In this document: in pieces, positions 13,101 to 25,506 of the stretch
How the letters are laid out: each line of letters starts with the position of its first letter
Numbering within the stretch: position 1 is the first letter of the stretch
NCBI GenBank assembly: GCA_019055375.1
Contig: JAHQIW010005586.1
Span: 38,886 to 102,885, forward strand
DNA length: 64,000 nt
DNA from: Parelaphostrongylus tenuis
Lineage: Eukaryota; Nematoda; Chromadorea; Rhabditida; Metastrongylidae
Direction: 5' to 3'
The notes under the pieces: generated by a model
The model's input: only the letters and a program-made list of their open reading frames with translations
Told to the model about the DNA's origin: nothing
Database searches by the model: none
Made by a program: the position numbers and the translations under genes

Positions 13101-16100
13101 TCGCCTCCAACAAATAAGCTCCTCCCGCTCCTCCGAGAGAGACTGGCAAGCTACTCGTGAGTACCCAGCCCCCACGTTTAGAGCCTGGCCAGCTATACGT
13201 TGGGTATCGAAATGCCAAAAACAGTAACAAATATGGGCATCATTCCTCTGACACCGAAAGAGCCCCTGGTACGGCAGCGCCAGGTAGGACGAGTACGGAG
13301 AAGCTGCTAAAATCTCAGGGCCGAACTAGGCTGCCAAGATCGAAACGGACTAAAATGACGATCTGTACCTACAACGCAAGAACCATTGCTCACCAATCCG
13401 CTATGGAAGATCTATTGATTCAAGCAAGAAGAATAACGTACGACGTCATTGGCCTGACTGAGACGAGAAGGCGCCCTCCTTTTCACGCTGTTTATGACAC
13501 CGGAGAAGAACTGTCCCTTGGTACATGCGATCGCAGAGGTGTCGGCGGCGTTGGCGTCCTCGTCAAATTGAATTTGACCGTGAACATTGATTCGTTCGGA
13601 CACTAACAACCCGTATCGGACGATTACGGTTGAACCGATGTGGTTCTATGCCGGCTTTGACCATCTTCGTTGCTTACGTACCAACATCTAGGTATGACGA
13701 AGACGAAGTCGGAGCGTTCTATATGGACCTCGAAAAATTCTTCAGAGAAGATCATACATTCTTCAAGGTCATTGTCAGAGATTTTAACGCAAAAATTGGA
13801 CCTAGAAGAACGTCTTAAGAACGGCACATAGGGACCCACGGACTAGAATGGAATGAACAGGGTGAAAGGCTATCCGAGTTTATCATGACGACCCAAACCA
13901 TCCATGGTAACTCGCAATTCCAAAAGCCTCTCTCTCAGCGATGGACGTGGGAGTCTCCCAATGGAGAGTACCATAACGAAATAGATCACATCATAGTAAA
14001 TCGAAGGTTTTGCCTGACCGACGTCGCTGTTGTTCCTAAGTTCTACACGGGATCAGACCATCGCCTCCTTCGCGCAACATTCCGATTTTCGAGGAGAGTA
14101 GAGAAAGCCGCTAAATTCAAACAACGAAGTCTCAGAACTACCATAAACTGGGATATATTCAAATCATTAGTCGGCTCTTGAGAAGATACCGTTGTCGACA
14201 ACATTGACGAAGAATACGATCGACTCGTTGAATATCTTCACGTTAGCACTATGAAAGCCGAGAGTCCTAAGGTCACGAAGAGACGCTTGTCTCCGCAGAC
14301 ACTCGAGTCGATACGTCAACGTGGATTCGCCCGAGCTACATGCAACCGGATCTTGAAGTCCAAACTTGCGAAACGCTGCAGAGAAGCGATAAAAGAAGAC
14401 CTTAGAGGGAGAAGAGCAGCAGTTATGGCAGAAGCTGCAGAAGCTGGGAAGAGCATTCGCAAAGCCCAGCGAGGCTTCGCCAACTATAAGACCAAGATGA
14501 TTGCACTCCGATACCCTGACGGGACACTTACAGCTTCGAGAAGGGCTATGGAGAAAATTATCCACCAATACTACTGGATCTCTTCGCTAGCCATGTCTTC
14601 TTACCGTCATATAAATTGAAAGAGGACGAATATGTCGTCCCACCGGTCCTCCCTTCCGAAATCCGACATGCTATATCGTCGGTGAAAAACAGAACAACAC
14701 CCGGTCCAGACAGGATTAGACCAGAACATCTGAAGAATCTGCCGCCAGTTCTCATCAACACCTTGGCTCGGCTCTTCACTCGCTACCTGTCAGAATACAA
14801 GGTTTCTATTTAATCGAAAACCAGCAAGACCGTATTGTTGTTCAAAAAGGGAGACCTTCACGACATAGACGATTATCGCCCCAATCTGCTTACTGTCCGT
14901 TGTCCATAAACTCTCTACTCGAATCATCCTAAACAGGATTGACAGAACACTGGACGAAGGACAGCCATGCGAACAAGCAGGGTTCCGAAAAGGATTTAGT
15001 TCCATGGACCACATCCACACGATTACAAGACTCACTGAAGTTTCACGAGAGTGCAAACAACCACTCTGTCTCACTTTCATCGATCTGAAGAAAGCCTTTG
15101 ATTCAGTGGAAACACAAGCGTTTATAGAGGCTCTGGATAACCAGGGCGTCCCTACTCGCTACATAATGATCCTTCGTGAGCTTTGCAAAGATTTCACGGC
15201 CAAAATATCTCCATTCCACAACAATATCACCATTGACGTAAGAAGTGGGGTTCGACAAGGCGATACAACTTCGCCAAAACTATTCACTGCCATCCTACAG
15301 AAACGTCATGCGAACATTAGAATGGGACGAAATGGGAGTGAAAATTGACGGTTGACAATTAAACCATCTTCGCTTTGCTGACGATATCGTTCTCATAACA
15401 CCAAACATCAGCCAAGCGGAACGAATGTTGAACGATTTCGATAACGCCTGTGGAAAGATTGGTCTTCAACTAAATCTAACGAAAACAATGTTCATGGGGA
15501 ACGGATGGGTTTCAAATGCCCCATTCACGCTCAACGGAACGACAATCTCCGAATGCTCCAGTTACGTCTATCTAGGTCGTGAAATTAACATGATAAATGA
15601 CCTAGCTCCAGAGCTGAGCAGGAGGAAAAGAGCGGCTTGGGGAACGTTTAAGAGCATCGAAGATGTAGTGAAGAGGACAAAGAACATCCGACTCCGTGCG
15701 CACCTTTTCGACTCGACAATTATCCCTGCACTGACGTAGCAACAGAAACCTGGTCGCTACGTAAGCAGGATGAAAGATCACTTGCCGTTATCGAACGCGC
15801 AGTCGAAAGGTCGATGTAGGATTATCCCGTATCTCGCAAATGAGAGAAAGGATCCGAAGTTCCGACCTACGTCAACGATCGAAAATCAGAGACGCCGTTC
15901 TACACGCTAGGATATCGAAAATAAGGTGGGCCGGACACGTGATGCGCTTCAACGACAACCGATGGACGAGAGCTATTACCGACTGGATTCCTCGGGACGT
16001 CAAGCGCTCTAAAGGAAGACCACTGACCCGTTGGTCCGATTTCTTCACGAAAGCGATAGAAGAAAGATATGATACTCAGCGAATCCCTAGAGCGAGAAGG

Positions 16101-17908
16101 ACCCACTGCGCTGCTGTTGCACGCGATAGGGAAAAATGGAAGAGTTGCTGGTACCCGCTCGAGTCACTCGACGATCAACGGGACGACAGGTGATACAGGT
16201 GATTTATGATAAAAATCTGTCCCACCGCATGCTGTTTAAAAACCGGCGTTGCTGTCATAAAACCCGCTAAAAGTAATTATTTGTCGAGAATATGCCATTT
16301 ATCTGCAGCTTAGGTCAATATCTCCACAATGTGCTCAAATAGAGTTTATTATAAGATCAGCTTAATTCTTTGCATAAATGGGCCATTTAAGTATTGATAA
16401 AGTACCCTCTAGGCGGATTTTTGGTGCTATTTTGCGCTGTGTATAAGTTCGAAGAAATTCCAGAGTCTAATGAAATCTGCTTGGAAACGCACTTTTTCCC
16501 ATTATTTCTCATAGTGTGGCACAGCATTTACACATTATCATAGAAAGATGCTCGAAATTGTGAAAGATGCCACTTCGAAATAAATATCACGTATAACCAG
16601 ACCTAGAAAATTCTAAGAATTGAATTTTGCTCAAAGCTTCCACGTAATTTGATTAATAGTTCGATTATAACTCTTTCGTTATTGCCTCTTCTATTTTCTC
16701 AGCGAGGCGAGGTAGGAAATACAATCAGAAAAATTCCGATGTGCGAGAAAAAGGTGGAACTTGACCTATTTCGATCCCACGATCACAGTATTCGGGTCCT
16801 CGCGTAAAATTCACTGCACCACAAAGGTCTGAGTTTGCCTTCTTTTCAGCCATGTTCTAACCTCATTTGTGCTGTCAGAAATCACTTGTCAACGGAATTC
16901 ATTGACTTTTTTTTTGCTTTTTAACTTGTAATTGAAATAAGCCTGTGATTCAAGGAGAAAACTCTCAAAATACTAATGGCATTCGTTCAAACGTCGCCCA
17001 ACGAAAAAGGAGGGAGATGGAAGTTCGCTTCTTCAAACAAGTAACACATTTATTTGCCTTTCAGTGATTCATGAAATTTGAAAAAATTCCCACCAGCACG
17101 TTTTAGAGAAATGTCTTCAAATGTCTTTTGCAGACAGGGTACCGGAACACGTTACTTATCTTGCAGCAAGTTCTCTTTTACTTCATTTGTCCATTTCTCA
17201 AAAGTAAATGGGCCTTATTCTTTGCTAGTACATTCCCGTGGGTACTGTTTCACGCATTAGATGGGTAAGTACAGTATCATTATTTTTTGTAATGTGTATC
17301 ATTGGCACAATGTATGGGCACTGAAATGAATTGAAAAATCTAATTGAAATTGCAATTGCCATCCAATCAAATATAATGTGAGTTAAGGTAGATTATCGGA
17401 ATTATCAAATGTGTGAAACACACTACGCATACTCATCGGCTAGCTTCCAGCTCTTCATTTCCGAAGATTTTGCACCCCTTCGTTTCCTACAGTCCACATA
17501 GAACTTCAGACCGAAGATTTTTGATTTTATATTTTTTGTCGTGTCATGTGTCTTGCGTACTTGGTGAGCTGGATTTACTATTGCTCTAAGGAGATGAATC
17601 GACTAAAACGTCTTCTATCAAGCGATCCAAAACGATTATTGTCGCTATCATTTTTTCGTTTTCAAAGAAAAACTGCGGAGAGTATAGTTTTGACCACTTA
17701 TCATCTTAGAAATTGTATCTGTTATTTCCTTTGACAATTTACTTTGACAAAAAGTAAGCAATGGTTTAATGTGCAAAATTCATCGGTTACATTAAACAAC
17801 GTAGCTTGCAGATTCATCGTTGTTCTGTTCCACTTTCGACTTTCTCATCTCGGTATAGATTGGTTTGGCACAAATACGGTATACGCTAAGCAACTGTATT
17901 GTTTCTAA
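7197..17908 (+). CDS. Srx-type seven-transmembrane chemoreceptor (intact, six exons)
   Basis: Six exons join in perfect phase: 7197-7268, 10141-10301, 11043-11266, 11850-12026, 17138-17264 and 17812-17908 (858 nt, 285 aa plus stop). All introns are GT-AG. The protein has a short N-terminus with two N-x-T/S sites and seven hydrophobic segments at roughly residues 17-42, 48-77, 86-116, 131-151, 172-200, 213-232 and 236-262. The signature LRSSFGLLCFSH with a following Asn and a Trp in TM2, the Ala-Ile-Ser-Leu-Asn segment at the end of TM3, and the LFHALDGFIVVLF end of TM7 fit nematode serpentine receptor class x. Such receptors sit in ciliary membranes of chemosensory neurons. Intron 1 (2.9 kb) holds an RTE relic and intron 4 (5.1 kb) a SINE and a 3.35 kb RTE element. 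Exon 6 could instead end at a GTATAG donor (about 17,855) with a further short exon after 17,939. The ligand is unknown. Confidence 0.72.
8920..9290 (-). mobile_element. decayed RTE endonuclease fragment
   Basis: On the minus strand, scattered frames read VVGHFNVRLG (compare the endonuclease motif V-G-DFN-x-K/R-L/I-G), then PPMDMG/RRWTWE-like and LLDTSVVSGLG, matching in order the RTE endonuclease at 13,780-14,060 (DFNAKIG ... RWTWESPNG ... VAVVPKF). It lies antisense in intron 1 of the chemoreceptor gene, with many stops. Confidence 0.5.
12284..12570 (-). repeat. tRNA-derived SINE, family S1
   Basis: Head (right end) reads on the minus strand as GCGCAGTGGTCAAGAG with a B-box-like GGTTCGA region largely lost; the tail contains GGGATTGATCATCGCC. 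Lies in intron 4 of the chemoreceptor gene. Same family at 25,179, 25,627, 27,150, 29,640, 48,600 and 63,000. Confidence 0.7.
12844..12854 (+). repeat. 5' target site duplication of the RTE insertion
   Basis: ATTTATGATAA at 12,844-12,854 is repeated exactly at 16,202-16,212, immediately outside the 3' end of the element. Confidence 0.7.
12855..16201 (+). mobile_element. RTE-clade non-LTR retrotransposon, near full length, inactivated
   Basis: The element encodes an apurinic endonuclease then a reverse transcriptase. Visible endonuclease motifs: TICTYNART (13,355), DVIGLTETRR (13,443), DFNAKIG (13,782) and SDHRLL (14,058). Reverse transcriptase motifs: TPGPDRIRPEHLK (14,700), LTFIDLKKAFDSVE (15,069), GVRQGD (15,247), FADDIVL (15,373). 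The C-terminal part has KIRWAGHVMRFNDNRWTRA (15,920) and a GRP..RWSDFF motif. At least seven stops or frameshifts (for example at 13,604, 13,817, 14,179, 14,813, 15,346 and 15,739) break the single ORF. The 5' UTR is GC-rich. It is flanked by the 11-bp duplication ATTTATGATAA and sits in sense orientation in chemoreceptor intron 4. The 3' end has GGTGATACAGGTGAT, a short tandem repeat typical of RTE tails. Confidence 0.9.
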
Positions 17909-20600
17909 TATTAAATTTACTAAACTCAATCTTTACAGATGGTTACCAGGATTTTTAATACGTGAACAAGCAAGCAAGAGGCTGGACGATGTGTTGCAAG
18001 TGAACTAAGGAAATAAGGAGCCATCTTGTTTAGAATATATTCCTGTGTAAATTTTTGGGCATCGATTGATTTGATTCGCTTGGAAGTATAAAACTAGATG
18101 ATAAAAAAATATGAGCTTTACCGCATAACTACAGAGACGACCCTAGGTCTATTGTACTACTCCAATATTCCACAATCTTCTGTACGTCCTCAGATATTAT
18201 TGTGCATATATGAGTATTATATGCAAAGAAACTCCGAATGTGAAATGTAAGATTCTTTTCGCACCTGAGCGCACTATGATGACCTTTGAGGAACTAAATT
18301 TATCACTGAAGTTGACATAGTATTAAAATCACCGAGATCTAAGCTTTCAAATGGCTACTAGGACACTTCGAAAACTTTGTGCAGTGAAAAGGCTGCGAGA
18401 ATTCGTGCGTCCAAAGCAATGCACGTCTCCCACAAAAGTGGTATGGATTGGTTGAAGTGTCAACTATGATCTACGTCTTTATTGCTACTTTTGTAGCAAT
18501 ACGAAAACGCAAAGGATGGCTTTTGATTAACTTAGTATCGCAGTGCACAAGCAAGGATGGTATATTTGCTGGAAGGCACTCATCGATATAGTTTTCTCCA
18601 ACAATGAGATCACTCCGATACAATTCACGTAAGATGTTATGTGAAACCCATTCAAAAATATACTAGTTTGAAATGTGGGTAGATATAAATTGCGCTTTGT
18701 AGTGAGTCACTCGCTTTTCGACCTTTTTTATTCGCTTAAAACTTATCGTGAAATGTCTCTAAAGTTTTGCACTCTGATGTTTTTGATTTTGCATTAGAAC
18801 ATTAGAACCCTGTCTGCGATTTGAAAATCATCACCGCAATGTTCACGGCTTCTAAATCTAGCCTGAAGAGTACCTTGTCAGATTAAAAGTATCTATGACA
18901 ACATGATCTGAGCCTTTTATAAAGTCTCTTCTGACACTTAGAGAGTGCTTCATACGTACTTTGGAATTACACCCTCCTCAGTCGCGCGTTGTCTTTCGCT
19001 TCAGTCACTTCCGCAGAGAGATATCTTCTGCTAAATTTTCAGCTATGTATTTTTTGAGAACTCAAAGAGGTGTGCGAGCGTTACCGGTGTCCTTAGTACC
19101 TTGTGCATTACAAGTGATCACTAATAATACGTTTGAACTCATGTATACACCGTCTGCATTGATAGGAGTAGGACATACGTATGAAATTTTGTGTAGTGTT
19201 TTGGAGCCAGTAGCCCAGAGGTAGTGATCTCGATGATTCTCAATACAGTGCTGATTAGAACACTCAGAAGGGCCATCAGCTCTCTCATTACTTTATCGTA
19301 GGAAAAATTGCATTCCGTGCAAACCGATTCGGAACCACTTATCCCTGTTCTCTCCACGATATGTAAGTCTCGACCGATATTCAACGATGTTTATGAAGAA
19401 GAAAAAATCTCTAAGCAGGATCGAGACCCCACAAACAAAAAGTTGGTAATTAGCATGAATTATGGATGCAAATGAACATTCAGAAAGTGCTGGGATACGC
19501 ACAGTAGATGTGAAAGACAGGTTATGTGGAATAAATGAACAAATAAATGAAGCATACCAGTCTTCGAACTAATTGCTGACGTATTGCTCTTGCAACATTA
19601 GTGCTGTCACTCCTCTCTGTCGGCTTTTCAAGTGCTTCTTGATAGGACATGTTTGAACTGCATGTTCTATCGAGTCGAACTACTGTGAGAGGAAATGACT
19701 CTTCCCATACCTTTTGGAGATGCTGTTTTTTGGTCGTGTTCGTAAGCGAAGCATTTTTCCATCGTTACTGATAAACTAGTAGCTAATTAACTGTGTATGT
19801 GGAAGAGGGGTATGATGGTCTAATATGGTTTCCGAACCTTATACGCGCCATGTTGCTAAGATCTATATAACCTCATTCTCTAAAGCAGAATGTTTCTATG
19901 TCGTTTGGGTTTTTACTTTTGAACACCACATGTGTAATAAAATTATTCGATTTTACTTTACTGTTTACATTTCTGTCCGATGACTTTCCACTGCAACGTA
20001 TTTGGAGCTCGATTGCTCGTGACTTCTTCCAAGTGACGTCTTGAAAAAGGTTGTCCGATATTCGAACTATACGTTATGTAAATCTCAATGTTAACATTAT
20101 TTACAGCCTCAGCCAATATTAAAGTTGAGGTTTAACGTGAAACGCATCCATAAGAATGCTTAGATGGTACAAACGGAACTTGAAGTCATCTTAGTTGAGT
20201 GAGTACTACTAAAAAGCACGGCTAAGAGAAAAATAGGCTAAAAATTTCCATTGTTCAATGCGAATGAGTGCGGCAACAGAAAGAGTAGTCGTGGTTCGAC
20301 TCCACTCGACATACATCATGTTTCAAGGTTTGCCAACATCTCAGCATTTTTGCGGGCTTAGATTTACTGTGTATCAAGAGGTTCAATATGATAATACATA
20401 TTATTTGTGATGAAAATTACTTGTTTACTGCTTATCGCGAAGATCTTGCTATTCTCTACCCATTGGTGTCGCATCACAGATAGATTGTGACATGGAGTAT
20501 GAACCCAAAAAGTTTCCTCATTTCGTCGAGTCTCATAGCTTTTTTCAGTCTTCATAATGACTATTATTTAGCTATGAAAATGTTAGAGGTTTATCACAAC
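17909..20600. other. intergenic, nothing recognised
   Basis: Short ORFs only. An isolated arm-like match to foldback family D occurs near 18,340-18,370. At 19,139-19,384 a minus-strand 81-codon ORF shows no recognisable domain. Confidence 0.45.
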
Positions 20601-20850
20601 AGATTATTCCGTTATTTGTTTTTTTTTCGGCATACCAATTTTTTCACCAAAATCCCTTGATTTGATAGCGCTAAGTGTTCTGAGCAAATGACATTATTAC
20701 ATGCGACGTAACTAAATAAAAGCGTAAATAATTACGAATCACGTGCAAAAACAACTTCTTACAGGTGATTTTCTTCATGAATGTGTTATTGAGGCGGTAT
20801 CTCACTACTATCAACAGAGAGTGCCTTTTATTTAAAGGTTGCCTTCTATT
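20600..20850 (+). repeat. diverged duplicate segment (copy 1)
   Basis: Shares GCTAAGTGTTCTG, GACTTCTT.CAGGT and ATTTTCTTCA in the same order with 22,545-22,775. Each copy contains a possible acceptor (CTTCTTACAG here) followed by Val-Ile-Phe-Phe. Possibly a decayed gene duplication. Confidence 0.5.
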
Positions 20851-21696
20851 GCTTCCTAATCATTTATACAAAACAGCCCGTTACTCATCGATAAACTAAA
20901 CAAAAGACATCAGATACGTAAATCAAAGATTTTGCTGCAGAGTTTCTGTAAGTTTTCCCTATGCAGCATCTCGCCAGTATTACCGCAATATCCTATGTAT
21001 CATGCTAATAATATCGTCCAGATTTGTTTTTAGTCCGGACATTCTTTTTGATTGGATATGCACTGATTTTAAAAATGATCGGCACTATGGCATTAGAAAT
21101 TAGGGTAGAGACAATCTGGACAATTGCGACAGTGCTAGATAGTAGTTTTGTCATTTTCAGTCTATCTGACTCTTCAGAAGTGCTCATATTCGTCGATTAG
21201 GCCAACTGATATTGGCAAAACTGACTTTGAAATCCTATGTCACACGTGAGGAAACGTAGTTATATGCTTGAACATGAATAAGCATAACAGTCACCATCTG
21301 ACATTCACAAGTGCAGAGATGATGAAAATGTATGAGGACTATTCACAGTAGGTCTCATTTTCCATTGACGATCGGATGACGATGATAATTCTACTATTAC
21401 GGATTTTCACTGTTAAGAATAGAATATTTACACGAAGTACAATACGATAAGAAATTATCTGAGATCCAAAGGACCTTACAAAACAGGAGTATTTTCCTTC
21501 AAAATTAGTTTATTCGATTCAAATCATGGAATTATGACCTTAAGAGAGGCATCTTAGACAGGATCTAGACCACAACCTCAAAGTAAACAATGCTCACTTC
21601 ATTTGCCTCATATTCATATACATTTTCAACAAATTGATAATCTTCAATTGGATTTGCGGTTCGAGACTGCTTCAAACTGGCGAAATGAAATCACTT

Positions 21697-22515
21697 CCTC
21701 TCGTTTTGAGTGTATTCTTAGGACAGCAAGTTAAATTTCAATATGCCTGATAATGATTGTTTGAACCACGCATGTCAGTGGTCTATTAAAGAGGGCTGAC
21801 TTATAGAGCGCGATACACGTGTTTCGATCTTGCGATCTCGTCAATCGGGCAGTTACCCTTTGTCGTCTTTTGTCATTCCTGAGTGGGTGCTCCAGTTCCC
21901 ACACTAAGAGTAGCGACGACAAACGTTTTACACTCTATGCCCAGTGAAATTATCACCAAACACAGAGCGTTGCACACTCGATTGTTCTTGGCTAGTATAT
22001 ATAATATATCATATCTATCGTTTCGAGTGTTTCACTTCCCGACTGACGAGATCGTAAGATCGAAACACGTGTGTCGGGTTCCATAAATCAGCCCTCTTTG
22101 ATAGACCACTGACATGCGTGGCTCAAGAAATGATTACCAGGCATATTAAAATTTGACTTGTGGTCCTAAGAAAACACTGGAAACGAAAGATATAAAATAT
22201 TTGATATACCAGCCAAGAGCAATCGAGTGTACAACACTCTACGTTCGGTGAGATTTTCACTGGACATAGAGTGTAAACCTTCGTCGTCGCTAACCCTTAG
22301 TGTGGGGACTGGAGCACCCACACAGGATTGGCAATAGACGAGAAAGAGTAACTGCCAGACCGACGAGATCACAAAATTGAAACACGTGTATCGGCCTCTA
22401 AAAGTCAGCCCTCCTTGCTGCAGACCACTGACATGCGTGGCTCAAAGATGATTATCAGGCATATTGAAATTTAAGCTGTGGTCTTTAGAAAACACGCGAA
22501 ACGAAAGATATGCTC
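21697..22515. repeat. composite long-terminal-inverted-repeat MITE, family P
   Basis: Arms containing CCACGCATGTCAGTGGTC, GAGGGCTGACTTATAGAG and CGGGCAGTTACCC occur at 21,700-21,870 and, inverted, at 22,040-22,190 and 22,345-22,515. The unique middle (cacactctatgcccagtg...) also occurs twice in inverted order, so two elements are joined or nested. No transposase. Other copies at 24,829-25,028 and 31,445-31,866. Confidence 0.75.
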
Positions 22516-22544
22516 GAGGATGATTCGCAATTCAATAAAGCGGT

Positions 22545-22775
22545 TTTTTATTTATATTTCTTGGGTATATAAATGTTTTTCACGAAGATTCCATAATTTG
22601 CTAACGCTAAGTGTTCTGGTCAAATGCATTATGATATGCGGCGTAGACAACTAACTCTGTCATAAAAACTATGCACAAAACGACTTCTTGCAGGTAATTT
22701 TCTTCAGATATATGACTTAGACGGTATCTCCCTTCCTTTTTTCAGAGTTCGCCTTTTTATCGGTGGTTATATGTG
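22545..22775 (+). repeat. diverged duplicate segment (copy 2)
   Basis: Second copy of the segment at 20,600-20,850, directly after the family P MITE. It runs into the candidate membrane-spanning exon below. Confidence 0.5.
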
Positions 22776-22845
22776 CTGCTTCTCGGCGATTATCTTCTTC
22801 ATTATTTTCCTACTTACTTACCCAACATCGCCTGTAATTCGCTGA
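22746..22845 (+). other. possible terminal exon with one membrane segment
   Basis: An acceptor TTTTTTCAG at 22,745 is followed by an open frame LFIGGYMCCFSAIIFFIIF, a strong membrane segment, ending at TGA 22,843-22,845. No upstream exon could be joined with confidence, and the homologous place at 20,815 is degraded. May be a remnant of a membrane receptor gene. Confidence 0.22.
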
Positions 22846-24828
22846 AAAAGGAATGTGCACTGCTAAACGTAGTGAAGTAAGACCGTCAGTTCACCTACCT
22901 GGCGGGGTGCACTGAACTACCGGCTTTATTCTGGCGCATCGGCTAAGGTGCTATACGAGCAGCTGAGGTAAGATGATAGTTTTGACGTCGACATATTGCA
23001 AACGTTTCCGGAGCGCCCCTTTTTTATCCACCTGGATTTGATTCCGATTGAACCTACTTGAAGTTTACATGCTACATTACGGGAAACGATGATATGCTGA
23101 ACGTGAAATGCATGACACCACGTATTAATCTTGACACCGAATATCCGAAAAACGAAGAAAAGATTGTGTCTACAGTTGTTGTCCTCGATGCTGATCTTCG
23201 CTTCGTAGTCGTTCAACGAATCCTCTGCGGTGTAGCATCTCCCGAATAAAAACCCTATTTGGCAATGTCATTATTTACAAGAAGGTTATATCATAAGTGT
23301 CCGTTGAAAATGATTTTTTCTGCGGGAAATGTATCATGATTACCATTAGCAGCTTTTCAGAAACTCAGGCTTTGAAACTCTTTGGGCAACATCTGCCAGT
23401 TGTCACCAACAACTGTCTCATTTTAAGTTTCTTGGAGAAGACTGTCTGGCACGTTCCTTACTTTTCGAAAACAAATAATCAAGGCTGTTCTTCTTAAACA
23501 TGTCCACAGCACTCAATCGTATGCTGTCCCAGATCTCCTCAATTCAATATCCATGAAAAGTTTGGGCTTGCAACGCAGATGTCTTCGAAAATTTATGTAA
23601 ACGTATTTTCCAAAAAATAGCGCCCAGCTGTCTTAAAAATCCTTTTTTTTTTTTTGAAAACAGTCTCTGTCGTATGCAATCGCTTCTTCAAGAAATGCGC
23701 TAATGAGCCCTTGGTTTATTCTAGAAAAGATTCCTATTCCACCAAATTATTAGTATTAATTCGGTAGCTGAAATCAGGTGATTTTGAAAGATGTACTTTA
23801 TTTATCAAGTGGCTTGTTTTTTGTGCTCTAACAGTCGAAATAGAATTTTGTTTCACATCTAAGAATCTCTCGCCGGATGAGGTATTTTTCTACGAACACA
23901 TAAACAGTTCGATAGCACATATCGTAGATTGGGTTTCGTAGTCCAAAGAGTGGGATTTCGCAACATTGGCCTCAAGTTGCCGCGCTTTTCGCATTATATC
24001 GGTCAGTTGCAATATGCAATGTTCTTTTGAGTGCCACAGTACAGCAAAAGTTTCTCTCGAAAACAAAGTTATTACGCGAATCGTCGAGTTTTGAACTATA
24101 GACCAGTTATTATGAGCTTAGTGCAAAAGCTTTCCTCAGCGAAAAAGACGTGAGTTTAGAGGATAATTTTATTTCTACTGTTAGAACGCATTTAGAAGCC
24201 ATTCTGAAAATAAGGCTTACCTCTAAAATTTCCGAGATTTCAGCTATGAAACCAACTAGACTCAGTAGACGTGCTTTACCAATAGGTTAAAACAAGGTGC
24301 GGACATCTAAAGAGAATTCAAATTTGCAAAGCGTAATCTTCTAGGGGCTGTTACAGCGCTCTAAGGAGTCCTTTCCAGAAACCAAGCACACCGTTGAAAT
24401 TATAAAGATCTGCTCTATTTGAAAATCATGAACTACGCATGAAAAAAGTTTTATACTGTTGGAAATGCTTGAATGTGGAATAAAATCTTATTTCGACTGT
24501 ACAGCGCAAAGAACAATCCATTGAAGAAATTGAATGAGTCGTTCAAATTTACTTGATTTTAGCTATCGAATAATTCCCGAAAAGTTTTACAAAAGTTAAA
24601 AATACGTTTTTACGAAACGGCTCAAACAGGGTGATGAAACGGAAAAGTACCGTATTACTCCATCTCTTCTTCGCATGCCATAGCTATGAATAGAAAGTTC
24701 GAACAAAATTACGCGTTAGGCTGCGAAATGGGAGCCTGAAGTGCATGAAAATCAAAAAAAAATTTTTGAGAATTATCAATGAAGGGGAATGACATGCGAT
24801 AAGCAGCACTATACTGACGAATTATTCA
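22846..24828. other. intergenic, nothing recognised
   Basis: Contains two open frames near 23,058-23,249 and 23,297-23,497 that match no family I know. A poly-T run is at 23,644-23,655. Confidence 0.4.
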
Positions 24829-25028
24829 TTTCTTTCGTTTTGAGTGTTTTCTTGAGACCACAGCTCAAATTTTAATATGCCTGACAATCATTCTTTGAGC
24901 CACGCATGTCAGTGGAAAGGGTAACTGCCCGACTGCGTGATCGCAAGATCGAAACACGTTTATCGGGCTTTATAAGTCAGCCCTCTTTGATAGACCACTG
25001 ACATGCGTGGCTCAAATAATGATTATCA
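24829..25028. repeat. internally deleted family P MITE
   Basis: Left end TCTTTCGTTTTGAGTGTTTT, then the CCACGCATGTCAGTGG arm joined directly to the inverted arm (GGGTAACTGCCCGACTG ... TGACATGCGTGGCTCAA). The middle of the element is missing. Confidence 0.75.
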
Positions 25029-25178
25029 GAATCAATCATTGTTTTCCAATTTTTACCCAGCATGATGAACTTAATGTGCTCTATGTGCAGTGAGATATAT
25101 GAAAAATTGGAAGAAATAACGCACAACTATGAGTGAATAAGGGGTGAATTAAATAAAATATCACAGGAATAAAGCACA

Positions 25179-25470
25179 TGTGGCGCAGTGGTTAGAGGTG
25201 CTCTGCGTCGCACACGAGGTCAATGGTTCGATCTCGCCCTCATGGCTCACCAAGCCATCCATCCCTCCGGGGTCGGTAAATCGGCACCAGACTGGTCTCA
25301 GACTTGTCTGGGAGGATAAGCAGCACTGACTCGGTTCAGCGGGAGGCCTCCGCGAGCCATTGTAAAAGCCAGATATGCATTCAATCACCTCAAACGAAGT
25401 TAGAAATTGAAGTCGAATGCATAGCGCATCCCTCAGGGATTGATCAACGCCTAGAGCTTTATCCTTTATC
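25179..25470 (+). repeat. tRNA-derived SINE, family S1 (well preserved)
   Basis: Head TGGCGCAGTGGTTAGAGGTG (A box) and GGTTCGATCTC (B box) make a tRNA-like 5' part. The body contains CTGGTCTCAGACTTGTCTGG and the 3' end AGGGATTGATCAACGCC followed by repeats of TTTATCC. The ORF across it is a shadow. Confidence 0.85.
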
Positions 25471-25506
25471 CTTTATCACAGAAATATGAAGAGTGGCGGT
25501 CGTTAC

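Noticed and set aside
13157..13606. 149-codon + ORF as a stand-alone gene
   Set aside because: It is the leader and endonuclease start of the RTE element.
17078..17260. A frameshift in exon 5 of the Srx gene, making it a pseudogene
   Set aside because: Using the acceptor ending at 17,137 instead of upstream ones restores phase exactly, so no frameshift is needed.
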